Assembly: GCA_034664085.1 (NCBI GenBank)
Contig: JAXDII010000070.1
Location: 1 to 44,779 of the forward strand
DNA: 44,779 nucleotides
Reading direction: 5' to 3'
Origin: JACVRW01 sp034664085
GTDB lineage: Bacteria; Actinomycetota; Thermoleophilia; Solirubrobacterales; Thermoleophilaceae
Numbering within the stretch: position 1 is the stretch's first letter; each line of letters starts with the position of its first letter. Below, piece by piece: positions 1 to 8,050 of this stretch. The notes under the pieces were generated by a model. The model did no database searches. It was not told where the DNA came from and saw nothing but the letters and a program-made list of their open reading frames with translations. A program made the translations under genes and the position numbers.

Positions 1-2
1 GA

Positions 3-76
3 TCGGGGCGACTGGATTTGAACCAGCGACCTTTCGGCCCCCAGCCGAATGCGCTACCAAACTGCGCCACGCCCCG
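3..76 (-). tRNA. tRNA-Pro (anticodon GGG)
   Basis: On the minus strand the segment folds as a complete cloverleaf of 74 nt. The acceptor CGGGGCG pairs with CGCCCCG, the D arm is GCGC/GCGC, the anticodon stem is TTCGG/CCGAA around a CTGGGGG loop, and the T arm GCTGG/CCAGT (one G-T pair) surrounds TTCAAAT. The anticodon GGG reads CCC proline codons. No CCA is encoded. Confidence 0.96.
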
Positions 77-145
77 TTTCGGGGAGTGTAACGCCGCCCT
101 CTTCGTCAGTCCCGCTACGCCCGGAAGCTACGCTGAGCCGCAGTC

Positions 146-376
146 ATGACCTCGCCGGCAGCCATCCACCCGCTGACTCCCGGCAGCCCCGCCTACGCGC
201 TCGCCAAGATCGGAGCGATCGGAGGGCTGGTCGCCCTGCGCATGGCGATGGGCCGGCGCCAGCGCCGCCGCGAGGAGGCCGACGCCGGGCACGAGGACAC
301 CTCCGCGCCGATCGAGCGGCGCCCCTCGCCGCACCCGGTGAGCCGCAAGCGGCGCCGTGGGCGCCGGCGGCGCTAG
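146..376 (+). CDS. small basic hypothetical protein
   Basis: This is a possible 76-residue protein with a hydrophobic stretch at about residues 19-34 followed by a very Arg-rich tail, as in a small single-pass membrane or nucleic-acid-contacting protein. I do not recognise a family. A TACGCT hexamer lies 11 bases before the ATG, a weak version of the promoter arrangement seen elsewhere in the window, and there is no Shine-Dalgarno. It sits between two minus-strand tRNA genes. High GC makes short chance ORFs common here, so it may not be real. Confidence 0.35.
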   Translation: MTSPAAIHPLTPGSPAYALAKIGAIGGLVALRMAMGRRQRRREEADAGHEDTSAPIERRPSPHPVSRKRRRGRRRR

Positions 377-387
377 CGGCGGGGCAA

Positions 388-458
388 AGCGGGCGACGAG
401 ACTCGAACTCGTACTAAGAGCTTGGAAGGCTCTTGTGCAGCCGTTACACCACGCCCGC
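388..458 (-). tRNA. tRNA-Gly (anticodon TCC)
   Basis: On the minus strand the 71-nt segment has acceptor GCGGGCG paired with CGCCCGC. The anticodon stem AGAGC/GCTCT closes a CTTCCAA loop with anticodon TCC, and the T arm is ACGAG/CTCGT around TTCGAGT. It reads GGA/GGG glycine codons. It lies 16 bases downstream of the phosphotriesterase-family gene on the same strand. No CCA is encoded. Confidence 0.96.
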
Positions 459-474
459 GTGCAGATCTACGGTC

Positions 475-1428
475 TCAGGATCCTAGCCATCGCTTCGGGT
501 TCTGGACCATCATCTGATTCAGGTCATCGTCGGACATGCCGCGCTCCTTGAGCTCGGGGATGACCGAGTCGAACAGGAAGGTCATCGACCAGTCGGGCAC
601 CTCGCTCGCCTTGAGGTGCGCCTGCACCTCGCGCGGGAACCAGTCGATCGTGGAGCAGTAGTCCTGGGAGAGGAACATGCGGCCGGCGTAGCCCCGCTCC
701 AGCAGCGCGAGCGTCGTGGCGTTGCGGGCCTCGGTGGGCAGGTACAGATCCAGCCCGTAGCGGTCCAGGCCGATCAGGCAGCCGGTGTCGAGCAGCCGCT
801 CGATGTAGTCGAGGTCGTCGGTGTCTCCGGTGTGGGCGATCTGCACCGTGCCGGGGTCGACGCCCTCGTCCGCGAAGATCCGCATCTGCTCGAGGCCGGT
901 GCCGCTGCCGGGGTGCGAGTGGGCCATGATCGGCCTGCCGGTCTGCTTCGACGCGCGGGCGGCCGCGCGGTGGATCTTCTCGACGTTGGGGGTCACGCCG
1001 GGCACGTCGGCGGCGCACTTGATCAGAGCCGGCTTGACGCCGGTGCCCTGGATCCCGTGCTCGATCTCGTGGACGAAGATCGCGGCGATCGCGTCCTCGT
1101 CGCGGCTCATCAGGAACTGCGGGAGGTGGTCGTAGGTGTAGACGCCCGTCGCCATCACGACCTGCAGCCCGCTCTCCTTCGCGACGCGGCCGTTGAACAC
1201 GGCGTCGCGGGTGAGGAACATGGCGCCGGGATCGACGACCGTCCTGACGCCGTGCGCCCTGACCGCGTTCGCGTCGGCCAGCGCGGCGTCCCACTCCGCC
1301 TCCTCGTCGTACAGGTGCGGGAACTGGAAGCGACCCGCCTCGTCGGTCGTCCTGAAGTGCTCGTGGATGAGCGTGAGGCCGAGCTCCTCGACGTCCACGG
1401 GTCCGCCCGTGGTCTCGACTGCGGGCAT
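475..1428 (-). CDS. phosphotriesterase-family metal-dependent hydrolase
   Basis: The 317-residue protein belongs to the amidohydrolase-superfamily phosphotriesterase/lactonase (PTE/PLL) family, binuclear-metal enzymes that hydrolyse lactones or organophosphates. Visible ligands are the N-terminal HEH in TLIHEH, the bridging Lys in ALIKC, His in IMAHSH, His in IAHTGD and the catalytic Asp in LSQDYC, so the active site looks complete. Length is typical. I chose the ATG at 1428 because GGGGAGGGAG lies 6 bases upstream, one of few clear Shine-Dalgarno sites in the window. The ATG at 1434 abuts that site and is less likely. Substrate cannot be read from sequence; quorum-lactone or other lactone hydrolysis is plausible. 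Confidence 0.88.
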   Translation of the reverse strand: MPAVETTGGPVDVEELGLTLIHEHFRTTDEAGRFQFPHLYDEEAEWDAALADANAVRAHGVRTVVDPGAMFLTRDAVFNGRVAKESGLQVVMATGVYTYDHLPQFLMSRDEDAIAAIFVHEIEHGIQGTGVKPALIKCAADVPGVTPNVEKIHRAAARASKQTGRPIMAHSHPGSGTGLEQMRIFADEGVDPGTVQIAHTGDTDDLDYIERLLDTGCLIGLDRYGLDLYLPTEARNATTLALLERGYAGRMFLSQDYCSTIDWFPREVQAHLKASEVPDWSMTFLFDSVIPELKERGMSDDDLNQMMVQNPKRWLGS

Positions 1429-1466
1429 GCGCATCTCCCTCCCCAGGGTCGCGGTCGGGCGGAAAG

Positions 1467-1715
1467 CTACCGGCCGCCCGCTGTGACGAGCCGGGCCCGC
1501 CCGCGGCGCTCGAGCAGCACGCCCAGCAGGACACCGAGCGCGGCGAGAGCTAGGGCGATCGCCAGCCGGAGGATCAGGACGCCCTCGACCCCCTCCTGCA
1601 GCGCCGTCATCAGCGCGAGCGCCACCGGGAAGGCGAGCGGCAGCCACTTCCAGGCACCCGGCGCGGCGTAGCCGAAGCCGAGGCCGGCTATGAAGAAGAG
1701 GACGTACGGCGTCAC
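1467..1715 (-). CDS. small two-to-three-helix membrane protein
   Basis: This is an 82-residue protein starting at GTG. It has hydrophobic segments at about residues 4-17, 23-39 and 46-67 and a short Arg-rich tail, so it is probably an integral membrane protein. No family is recognised. It begins 10 bases after the 3' end of tRNA-Trp on the same strand and may be co-transcribed with it. It ends 38 bases before the phosphotriesterase-family gene. An open frame continues upstream through the tRNA, but that extension is not credible coding. In many actinobacteria secE-nusG follows tRNA-Trp; this protein is not SecE. Confidence 0.6.
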   Translation of the reverse strand: MTPYVLFFIAGLGFGYAAPGAWKWLPLAFPVALALMTALQEGVEGVLILRLAIALALAALGVLLGVLLERRGRARLVTAGGR

Positions 1716-1725
1716 GGCCAAAGAG

Positions 1726-1798
1726 CGGGGCAGCCAGGATTCGAACCTGGGACCACCGGTTTTGGAGACCGGGACTCTGGCCGCTGAGCTACTGCCCC
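1726..1798 (-). tRNA. tRNA-Trp (anticodon CCA)
   Basis: On the minus strand the 73-nt segment has acceptor GGGGCAG paired with CTGCCCC. The anticodon stem CCGGT/ACCGG closes a CTCCAAA loop with anticodon CCA, and the T arm is CCAGG/CCTGG around TTCGAAT. No CCA tail is encoded. The 187 bases between it and the next tRNA hold no supported feature. Confidence 0.96.
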
Positions 1799-1985
1799 TC
1801 GGCGCCGATTCTAGGACCTCGAGCGCGACTGGCTCAGTCGAGACGGAATTCGACTCCGCGATGACGCTCGTGGAGATCGGCCGGAGCAGCGGCGAGATCG
1901 CATGGCGTGCGCTGCTTCGCGGCCTGATCCACTCGGATGGCTGCCGCACGGTCAACCGGTGGCGCTCCTGGATGGCACTGCTCGA

Positions 1986-2069
1986 TGCGGGCGGAGGGAC
2001 TCGAACCCCCAAAGCCTGTCGGCCACGAGGACCTAAACCTCGCGCGTCTGCCAGTTCCGCCACGCCCGC
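1986..2069 (-). tRNA. tRNA-Leu (anticodon TAG)
   Basis: On the minus strand this is an 84-nt class II tRNA with a long variable arm. Acceptor GCGGGCG pairs with CGCCCGC, the anticodon stem GCGAGG/CCTCGT (one G-T pair) closes a TTTAGGT loop with anticodon TAG, and the T loop is TTCGAGT. It reads CTA/CTG leucine codons. Confidence 0.95.
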
Positions 2070-2100
2070 TGAAACCGGGGCAATCCGGTCAGGCACAGGG

Positions 2101-2106
2101 TATTGT
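2101..2106 (+). promoter_or_regulatory. -10 element, leaderless arrangement
   Basis: TATTGT ends 7 bases before the ATG at 2114, so transcription would begin at or next to the start codon. No ribosome binding site is present. Confidence 0.5.
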
Positions 2107-2113
2107 CACCGCG

Positions 2114-2614
2114 ATGGCCGACATCGTCCTCGTGCATCCGAATCGGGGCAAGGCGGAGTCGAAGGCGACCAAGGCGGTGGTGATCCTGCTGCTGGTTGCC
2201 AGCGCCGTTCTGATCCTCGTCGTGACCATCGGCGGCTGGTCGCAGCTCCAGGGCGCGCAGATCGTGTCGTTCGTCTACGCCGGGATCTACCTCGTGATGG
2301 CCTTCTTCGTGGCGCGCTGGAACCGCGGCGTGCTTCCGGTGGCGGCCGGCCTCGCGATCCTGTTCTCGGTGATCGCGGCGGTCGCCGGCCCGGCCTGGTT
2401 CGATCGCGACAAGCCGGGCTTCGCCGACCCCACGCTCGACCCGTCGATCCTCGGGCTGCTGACGCTCATCATCGTGCCGGTCCAGCTGCTGCTCGCCGCC
2501 TTCGCCATGCGCGGCTTCATGCAGCAGTGGAACGTCGAGGTGGAGCTCACGCGCGACGAGGCCGAGCGCTACCACCGCGGCGACCCCGGGCCCGGCCAGA
2601 TCCAGCCGGCCTGA
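2114..2614 (+). CDS. four-helix integral membrane protein of unknown function
   Basis: The 166-residue protein has four hydrophobic helices (about residues 21-42, 52-68, 74-92 and 114-135) and a charged, probably cytoplasmic C-terminus. I recognise no family or catalytic motif. I chose the ATG at 2114 because upstream in-frame codons run through tRNA-Leu and because TATTGT sits 7 bases before it, matching the leaderless pattern of this genome. It lies between two tRNA-Leu genes and 39 bases before the second. Confidence 0.7.
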   Translation: MADIVLVHPNRGKAESKATKAVVILLLVASAVLILVVTIGGWSQLQGAQIVSFVYAGIYLVMAFFVARWNRGVLPVAAGLAILFSVIAAVAGPAWFDRDKPGFADPTLDPSILGLLTLIIVPVQLLLAAFAMRGFMQQWNVEVELTRDEAERYHRGDPGPGQIQPA

Positions 2615-2653
2615 GCCGCTCCCCCGTCGCGCCGCTTACCATCCGAGGGACAC

Positions 2654-2739
2654 GCCCGGGTGGCGGAATTGGTGATACGCGATGGCCTCAAAAGCCATTG
2701 TCCCTAGTGGACATGTGGGTTCGAGTCCCACCCCGGGTA
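2654..2739 (+). tRNA. tRNA-Leu (anticodon CAA)
   Basis: This is an 86-nt class II tRNA with a long variable arm. Acceptor GCCCGGG pairs with CCCGGGT (terminal G-T), the anticodon stem GATGGC/GCCATT closes a CTCAAAA loop with anticodon CAA, and the T arm is GTGGG/CCCAC. It reads TTG leucine codons. It ends 6 bases before the stop codon of the convergent nuclease-like gene. Confidence 0.95.
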
Positions 2740-2744
2740 CTGAC

Positions 2745-4217
2745 TCAAGCCAGGCCGTGCTTCTCGGCCACCCAGGCGCGCGTCTCGTCGTCGAGCGGCA
2801 TCAGCCCGACCAGCTCCTGCCACGAGATCGCCGCGAAGCGGAACTCGGCCGGGTCGGCGTGGGCGGCGGCGGCCTCTTCGAGCAGCTCGGGCCAGCCGGG
2901 CCAGTGCTCGCCGGACGCGAAGTACGGGTTGTCGGCGTCGTAGAGCAGCGCCAGGACGGCCGGGCGCTTCGGCCCGGCCAGCGCGCGCACCGCTGCGGCG
3001 TGGCGAACCGCCTCGTAGGCCGGGCTGATCGGACAGGGCCCTCCCGGCTCGCGGCCGGCCACGCCGAGCAACGCCTCGGCCGCATCCCAGTAGGCGTCGC
3101 GCTGCTCGACCCGTCGCGAGCAGCGCTCGCCGGCGGCCGGCCCCACTCCACCGCCCCGGCACAGGCAGGCGCCCACGCCGTGCTCGCGCCACTTGGTCTC
3201 GATGGCGACCACGACGCTCGGGTCGTCGATCAGGACGTCGATGCTCGTCTGCCGCGGGCGCTCGCCGAGCAGCTCCGGGGCGACGACGTGCTCGAAGTCG
3301 ATCGCCGGCGCCTCGGCGGCAGGCGCAGGCAGGGGCGCGAGCGCTTCCCAGAGCCATGCGAGCGACGGGTCCCGTTGCGCCGCCACCCCGAGCAGGCCCA
3401 CCGCCAGCGTCTGGCTGGACTTGCCCGACAGGTGCTGACGGTGCCAGGCGCCCTCCGGGATCGCCCCGGCCAGCTCCTCCCAGCCGACCGGGAGCGCGGC
3501 GGACAGGTCGCGCGCGGAGAAGCGCTGGTCGCCGCGCAGCTCCGGGTTGGCGTCGAAGTAATGCGTGTAGCGGTCGGCGAGCCGGCGGTCGTAGCGGCGC
3601 CATGCCGAAGCGCACTCCGCCTCGATCGCATCGCGCGTCCAGCCGCCGAGGGGGACCGCCGCGGTGGTGGGCGCGGGCGCGGCAGGAGCGGCGGGAGCCG
3701 GCTCGCGAGGAGCGGGAGCGGGAGCGGGAGCGGCCGGAGCCACCTCCGGCTCGGCCTCCACCTCCACCCCGCCCAGCGCCACATTCGCCCCCCACGCGAT
3801 CCCCGCCGTGCACAACAGCCCGAAGAACGCGCCCAGTCGGCGAGAGGTCTCGTAGGCTGCGCCGCTGCTCTGCTCGACGGCGAGGTCGGGCACGTCGATC
3901 AGGCGGTAGACGATCAGCAGCGCGGCCAGCGCGGCGAGCGCGCCGGCGGCCGCCGCAAGTACCGGCGGCGGCGCGACGAATAAGGACGTCGCGGCGAGGA
4001 TGAGCGCCAGCGCGGCGCTGGCCGCGAGCACCATGTCGATCGCCCCGAACGTCTCCCAGGCATCGAGGCCGCGGCCCTCGACCGTGATCGGGTCGGCGGC
4101 GCCCGGCAGCGTCAAGCTCGCGTCCACGCCAAACCACGGCAGGAACATCGCGAGCAGGAGCAGCAGGCCGCTCGCGCCGGCCAGGAGCTCGCCAGGGCCG
4201 GGGCGCCGCGAGGCCAT
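2745..4217 (-). CDS. membrane-anchored PD-(D/E)XK nuclease-like protein
   Basis: The 490-residue protein has two halves. Residues 11-146 contain four hydrophobic helices. A Pro/Ala-rich linker of about 40 residues (about 152-190) follows. Residues 192-490 form a soluble domain with the PD-(D/E)XK core: Asp327 in SIDVLID, then Glu340 and Lys342 in AIETKW, preceded by a KSSQTLAVGLLG helix and followed by a Cys-rich loop (351-366). This order resembles the PGN_0703-type restriction-endonuclease-like family, though I am unsure of that assignment. No methyltransferase or helicase is adjacent. A TAGAGT hexamer lies 9 bases before the ATG. It is divergent from the M28 homologue at 4262. A membrane-tethered nuclease could act in defence or on incoming DNA, which is speculative. 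Confidence 0.75.
   Translation of the reverse strand: MASRRPGPGELLAGASGLLLLLAMFLPWFGVDASLTLPGAADPITVEGRGLDAWETFGAIDMVLAASAALALILAATSLFVAPPPVLAAAAGALAALAALLIVYRLIDVPDLAVEQSSGAAYETSRRLGAFFGLLCTAGIAWGANVALGGVEVEAEPEVAPAAPAPAPAPREPAPAAPAAPAPTTAAVPLGGWTRDAIEAECASAWRRYDRRLADRYTHYFDANPELRGDQRFSARDLSAALPVGWEELAGAIPEGAWHRQHLSGKSSQTLAVGLLGVAAQRDPSLAWLWEALAPLPAPAAEAPAIDFEHVVAPELLGERPRQTSIDVLIDDPSVVVAIETKWREHGVGACLCRGGGVGPAAGERCSRRVEQRDAYWDAAEALLGVAGREPGGPCPISPAYEAVRHAAAVRALAGPKRPAVLALLYDADNPYFASGEHWPGWPELLEEAAAAHADPAEFRFAAISWQELVGLMPLDDETRAWVAEKHGLA
3709..3732. repeat. four tandem GGAGCG hexamers
   Basis: Four exact copies of GGAGCG run head to tail inside the linker-coding part of the membrane-nuclease gene. 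On the coding strand they encode alternating Pro-Ala residues. Such a repeat could vary in copy number and change linker length. Confidence 0.8.
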
Positions 4218-4261
4218 CGCGCGGAGACTCTAACCGCGCGCGGCATACTCCCGAGCGGGTC

Positions 4262-5434
4262 ATGACGGCGACCGACGAAGAGGCCAGTGAGCCCGCGGCC
4301 GGGGTCGACGCCCTGGCCGAGGTCGACGCGCTCGTCGACGCAGGCAGGCGCGCACCGGGCAGCGACGCCGAGCGCCGCGCCGCCCGGCACCTGGAGCAGC
4401 GCCTGGCCGACCTGGGACGCCCGTCCGAGACCGAGGGCTTCGCGGTCCATCAGGCCTGGCCGCTCTCGTACGCCATCCTGGCCGGGCTGGCCGTGGCCGG
4501 GAGCCTGCTGTCGGTCTCCGTCCCGGTCGCCGGCGCCGCGCTCGCCCTTGCCGCCGCCCTGCTCACCTTCCTCGAGGCCAGCAGCCTGGTGCCGACCCTG
4601 CGGCGCCTGCTCGGCCGCCGCGCCTCGCAGAACGTCGTCTCATGGAGCGAGACCGGCAAGCCGGGCGCGCTCGTGCTCGTCGCCCACTGCGACGCCGGCC
4701 GCGCCGGCATCGCCCACAGCGACCGAACCGCCAGGCGCCGCGTCCCGATCGGCGGCCTGCAGCTGCTGTTCTGGGCCGAGCTCGCCGTGCTCGCCTGCTC
4801 CCTGGCGCGCCTCGCCGGATTCGACGGCACGCCGCTGACGGCGGTGCAGTTCGTCCCGACGGTCGTGCTGATCGCGGGAATCGCCCTGCTCACGGACGTC
4901 GCACTCGCGGGCACCAAGGGGGGCGAGAACGACAACGCGTCCGGCGCCGCGCTCGTCCTCCGCCTCGCCGAGCGCTTCGGCGGCGGGCTCGAGCACTTCG
5001 ATGTCCACGTGGTCTTCACCGGCGCGCAGAAGGCCGGGGCCGCCGGCATGCGCGACTTCCTGCGTCGCCACGGCGGCCAGCGGCTCGACACCGAAGCGAC
5101 CGTGTTCCTCAACGTCGACGAGGTCGGGTCGGGCAGCGTCCGCTACACCCGCCGCGAGGGCGCCCTGGTGACGGTCGCTTCCCACGTCCAGCTGCTCGCG
5201 CTGTGCGACGAGACGGACGCGGAGCCGCTCGTGAGCCGCTCGGCGAGCGACGCCTACGCCGCCCGCGCCGCCGGGTTCCCCGCGATCACCGTGACCTGCC
5301 GCGAGCGGCGCGACTACGCGTCGGGGCGCGTGGACGAGCAGGCCCTGGAGCGAGCCGAGAGCTTCTGCGCCGACCTGATCGAGCGGCTCGACGCCGAGGT
5401 AGGGCCCGGGCTCAGCCGGCCGACGGCGCCGTGA
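4262..5434 (+). CDS. M28-family peptidase homologue, membrane-bound, catalytic residues lost
   Basis: The 390-residue protein has the zinc aminopeptidase (M28) fold interrupted by hydrophobic helices at about 70-105 and 165-212. The first metal ligands are kept (His142 and Asp144 in AHCDAG, Asp224 in ENDNASG, Asp286 in NVDEVGSG). The paired Glu motif, general base plus metal ligand, is Gln256-Lys257 in TGAQKAG, and the C-terminal ligand His is absent from the RRDYASGR region. The intact paralogue at 14865-15947 shows the normal residues. This suggests a pseudoenzyme with a structural or binding role. The ATG at 4262 is 44 bases from the divergent start at 4217. It overlaps the convergent aacS end by 23 bases. 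Confidence 0.82.
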   Translation: MTATDEEASEPAAGVDALAEVDALVDAGRRAPGSDAERRAARHLEQRLADLGRPSETEGFAVHQAWPLSYAILAGLAVAGSLLSVSVPVAGAALALAAALLTFLEASSLVPTLRRLLGRRASQNVVSWSETGKPGALVLVAHCDAGRAGIAHSDRTARRRVPIGGLQLLFWAELAVLACSLARLAGFDGTPLTAVQFVPTVVLIAGIALLTDVALAGTKGGENDNASGAALVLRLAERFGGGLEHFDVHVVFTGAQKAGAAGMRDFLRRHGGQRLDTEATVFLNVDEVGSGSVRYTRREGALVTVASHVQLLALCDETDAEPLVSRSASDAYAARAAGFPAITVTCRERRDYASGRVDEQALERAESFCADLIERLDAEVGPGLSRPTAP

Positions 5435-7277
5435 GCTCGCCCGCGCGCGCGGCGAACCAGTCGAGCGCGTCGGGGTTGGCGAGCGAGTCGCGGCTGGCGA
5501 CCTTGGCCGGGTCGCCGCCGAGCAGGATCCGCTTGACGGGCACCTCGAGCTTCTTGTTCGAGAGCGTGCGCGGCACCTCGTCGATCTGGTGGATCGCGTC
5601 CGGCACGTGGCGCGGCGAGCAGTGCTCCCTGACCCGCTTGCGGATCTCGGCCGCGAGCTCCTCGTCCAGCGGGCCCGACGTCACGACGAACAGGATGATC
5701 CTGTCGTCCACGTCCACGACCAGGCTGTCGAGCACCTCCGCCACGCCCTCCACCGCCGAGTAGAGCTCGCTCGTCCCCATCCGCACGCCGCCGCGGTTGA
5801 TGGTCGAGTCGGAGCGCCCGTAGATCACCGCCGAGCCGCGCTCGGTGATCTTGATCCAGTCGCCGTGGCGCCAGACGCCCGGGTACACGTCGAAGTAGCT
5901 CTCGCGGTAGCGCTCGCCGTCGGGGTCGTTCCAGAAGAACAGCGGCATCGACGGCATCGGCTTGGTGATCACCAGCTCGCCCACCTCGCCGACCAGCGGG
6001 CGCCCGTCCTCGCCCCACGCCTCGACCGAGGCGCCCAGCGCGCGGGCCTGCAGCTCGCCGGTGCGCACCGGCAGGACCGGGCACCCGCCGACGAAGGCCG
6101 TGCAGAGGTCGGTCCCGCCGCTGGTGGAGTAGAGCCAGACGTCGCCGAGATGCTCGTAAACCCACTCGAAGCCCTCCACCGGCAGCGGCGAGCCGGTCGA
6201 CCCCACCGACCGCAGCTGCGGCAGCGAAGGCGGGCGGACATCGGCCTTCATGCACGCGCCGATGAAGCCCGCGCTCGTCCCGAAGGCCGTGACTCCCGCC
6301 TCCGCCGCGAAGTCCCACATCCCGCGCGGATCGGGCTGGCCGTCGTAGAGCACGATCGCCGAGCCGGTGAGCAGGCCGCCGACCAGGAAGTTCCACATCA
6401 TCCAGCCGGTCGTCGTGAACCAGAAGAAGCGGTCCTGCTCGGACAGGTCCGAGTGCAGGTTCAGCTTCTTGAGCTGCTCGATCAGGATCCCGCCGTGCCC
6501 CTGCACGATCGCCTTCGGCAGACCCGTCGTCCCAGACGAGAACAGCACCCAGAGCGGGTGGCCGAACGGCACGCGCTCGAACTCCAGCTCCGCCGGCTCG
6601 GCCAGCAGCTCCTCCCACCCGGACGGCACCATCACCGTGTGCTCGAGCGAGGGAATCGCCCGCTCGATCTCCGCGGCCCGCTCGCGCCGGTCGAAGTCAC
6701 GGCCGCCGTAGCGGTAGCCGTCGGTCGCGATCAGCACCTTCGGCTCGATCTGGCGGAAGCGGTCGACCACCGTCGGGGTGCCGAACTCCGGCGCGCAGCT
6801 CGACCAGATCGCGCCGATGCTGGCGGTCGCGAGGAAGGCGACGACGGTCTCCGCGACGTTCGGCATGTAGGCGACCACGCGGTCCCCGCGGCCGACGCCG
6901 AGGCGGCGCAGGCCGGCGGCGCAGCGGGCGGTCTGCTCGCGCAGGTCGTCCCAGCTCAGTTCGGCGAGCGGGCTGGACTCGCTGGCGTGGACGATCGCCG
7001 TCTGACCCGGCCGGGCCATGCGGAACAGGTGCTCGGCGTAGTTGAGCTCCGCCCCGGGGAACCACTCCGCCCCCGGCATGTCACGGCTACCCAGCACGTG
7101 CTCGGGCGACGGGCCCAGGTCGTAGGTGTCCCAGATCGAGCGCCAGAAGCCGTCGAGGTCCTCGACCGACCAGCGCCACAGCTCGTGGTAGTCGGAGAAT
7201 CCGCGCGCCTCGATGAAGCGCGACATCTTCGACGGTCCCGACGGCTCCCAGAGGAGCTCTCCCTCGCGCGCGGCCAT
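5412..7277 (-). CDS. aacS: acetoacetyl-CoA synthetase
   Basis: The 621-residue ANL-superfamily adenylating enzyme converts acetoacetate, ATP and CoA to acetoacetyl-CoA in the cytoplasm. The P-loop-like core LFSSGTTGLPKAI, the YSTSGGTD motif, and the C-terminal hinge and catalytic Lys region (TLSNKKLEVPVKR) are all present. The N-terminal LSRDMPGAEWFPGAELN-like segment is typical of acetoacetyl- rather than acetyl-CoA synthetases. I chose the ATG at 7277 over the longer frame because TAGGAT sits 10 bases upstream. It is divergent, over 38 bases, from a 3-hydroxybutyrate dehydrogenase, forming a ketone-body/polyhydroxybutyrate catabolic pair. Confidence 0.92.
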   Translation of the reverse strand: MAAREGELLWEPSGPSKMSRFIEARGFSDYHELWRWSVEDLDGFWRSIWDTYDLGPSPEHVLGSRDMPGAEWFPGAELNYAEHLFRMARPGQTAIVHASESSPLAELSWDDLREQTARCAAGLRRLGVGRGDRVVAYMPNVAETVVAFLATASIGAIWSSCAPEFGTPTVVDRFRQIEPKVLIATDGYRYGGRDFDRRERAAEIERAIPSLEHTVMVPSGWEELLAEPAELEFERVPFGHPLWVLFSSGTTGLPKAIVQGHGGILIEQLKKLNLHSDLSEQDRFFWFTTTGWMMWNFLVGGLLTGSAIVLYDGQPDPRGMWDFAAEAGVTAFGTSAGFIGACMKADVRPPSLPQLRSVGSTGSPLPVEGFEWVYEHLGDVWLYSTSGGTDLCTAFVGGCPVLPVRTGELQARALGASVEAWGEDGRPLVGEVGELVITKPMPSMPLFFWNDPDGERYRESYFDVYPGVWRHGDWIKITERGSAVIYGRSDSTINRGGVRMGTSELYSAVEGVAEVLDSLVVDVDDRIILFVVTSGPLDEELAAEIRKRVREHCSPRHVPDAIHQIDEVPRTLSNKKLEVPVKRILLGGDPAKVASRDSLANPDALDWFAARAGELTAPSAG

Positions 7278-7303
7278 GCGAGGCCGGATCCTAGGGCTCT
7301 GGG

Positions 7304-7309
7304 TACGTT
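7304..7309 (+). promoter_or_regulatory. -10 element of bdhA
   Basis: TACGTT ends 6 bases before the ATG at 7316, the leaderless spacing. The aacS TAGGAT (7293-7288, minus strand) is only 10 bases away, so both promoters share one 38-base intergenic gap. Confidence 0.6.
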
Positions 7310-7315
7310 GCGGTA

Positions 7316-8050
7316 ATGGAGCGAGCACTGGTGACCGGAGCCGCGAGCGGAATCGGCCGCGCGATCGCCTCCCGCCTGGAGGCGGACGGGGCCGAGGTGC
7401 TGGCCGTGGACCTCGAGCCGGACGCCGGCGGACCGGGCGTGCCCTTCGAGGCCGACCTCACCACGCGCGAGGGCAACCGCGCCGCCGTGGCAGCTGCCAT
7501 CGACCGCTTCGGCGGGCTCGATGGGGTGGTCGCGAACGCGGGCATGCAGCACGTCGCGCCGGTCGAGGAGTTCCCCGAGGACGACTGGGATCGGCTGATC
7601 GCGCTGCTGCTGACCAGCCCGTTCCTGCTCGCGAAGTACGCCTGGAGCGCGCTCCGCGAGGCCGAGTCGGGCCGCTTCATCGCGATCGCGTCGGCCCACG
7701 GACTGGTCGCGTCGCCGTTCAAGTCCGCGTACGTGTCAGCGAAGCACGGTGTGCTCGGCCTGGTCAAGACGCTCGCTCTCGAGGGAGCCGACGACGGCAT
7801 CCTCGCCACCGCGGTCTGCCCCGGCTTCGTCCGTACGCCGCTAGTGGAGGCCCAGATCGCCGATCAGGCCCGCGCGCACGGGCTGCCCGAGGAGCGCGTG
7901 CTCGAGGACGTCGTGCTCGCACCGCACGCCGTCAAGCGCCTGATCGAGCCCGAGGAGGTGGCCGACGTGGTCGCCTTCCTCGCGGGCCCGGGTGGGCGCA
8001 GCTTCACCGGAGCGGCGGTGCCGATGGACTTGGGGTGGACGGCGCGCTGA
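7316..8050 (+). CDS. bdhA: D-3-hydroxybutyrate dehydrogenase (SDR family)
   Basis: This 244-residue classical short-chain dehydrogenase oxidises 3-hydroxybutyrate to acetoacetate with NAD. It shows the TGAASGIG cofactor motif, the NAG motif and the YxxxK pair in AYVSAKHG. Segments GLVASPFKSAY and CPGFVRTPLVEAQI are characteristic of bacterial 3-hydroxybutyrate dehydrogenases, and the C-terminus is the usual MDLGWTA. Its divergent neighbour aacS would activate the acetoacetate it makes. The last 47 bases overlap the convergent MFS gene. Confidence 0.9.
   Translation: MERALVTGAASGIGRAIASRLEADGAEVLAVDLEPDAGGPGVPFEADLTTREGNRAAVAAAIDRFGGLDGVVANAGMQHVAPVEEFPEDDWDRLIALLLTSPFLLAKYAWSALREAESGRFIAIASAHGLVASPFKSAYVSAKHGVLGLVKTLALEGADDGILATAVCPGFVRTPLVEAQIADQARAHGLPEERVLEDVVLAPHAVKRLIEPEEVADVVAFLAGPGGRSFTGAAVPMDLGWTAR

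Noticed and set aside
49..417. Long overlapping ORFs in other frames throughout the window
   Set aside because: GC near 70 percent leaves many frames open. These translations are Arg/Ala/Pro-rich, overlap real genes and lack family motifs.
1467..1715. SecE following tRNA-Trp
   Set aside because: SecE-nusG follows tRNA-Trp in many actinobacteria, but this protein has several helices, lacks the SecE amphipathic helix pattern and is not followed by nusG.
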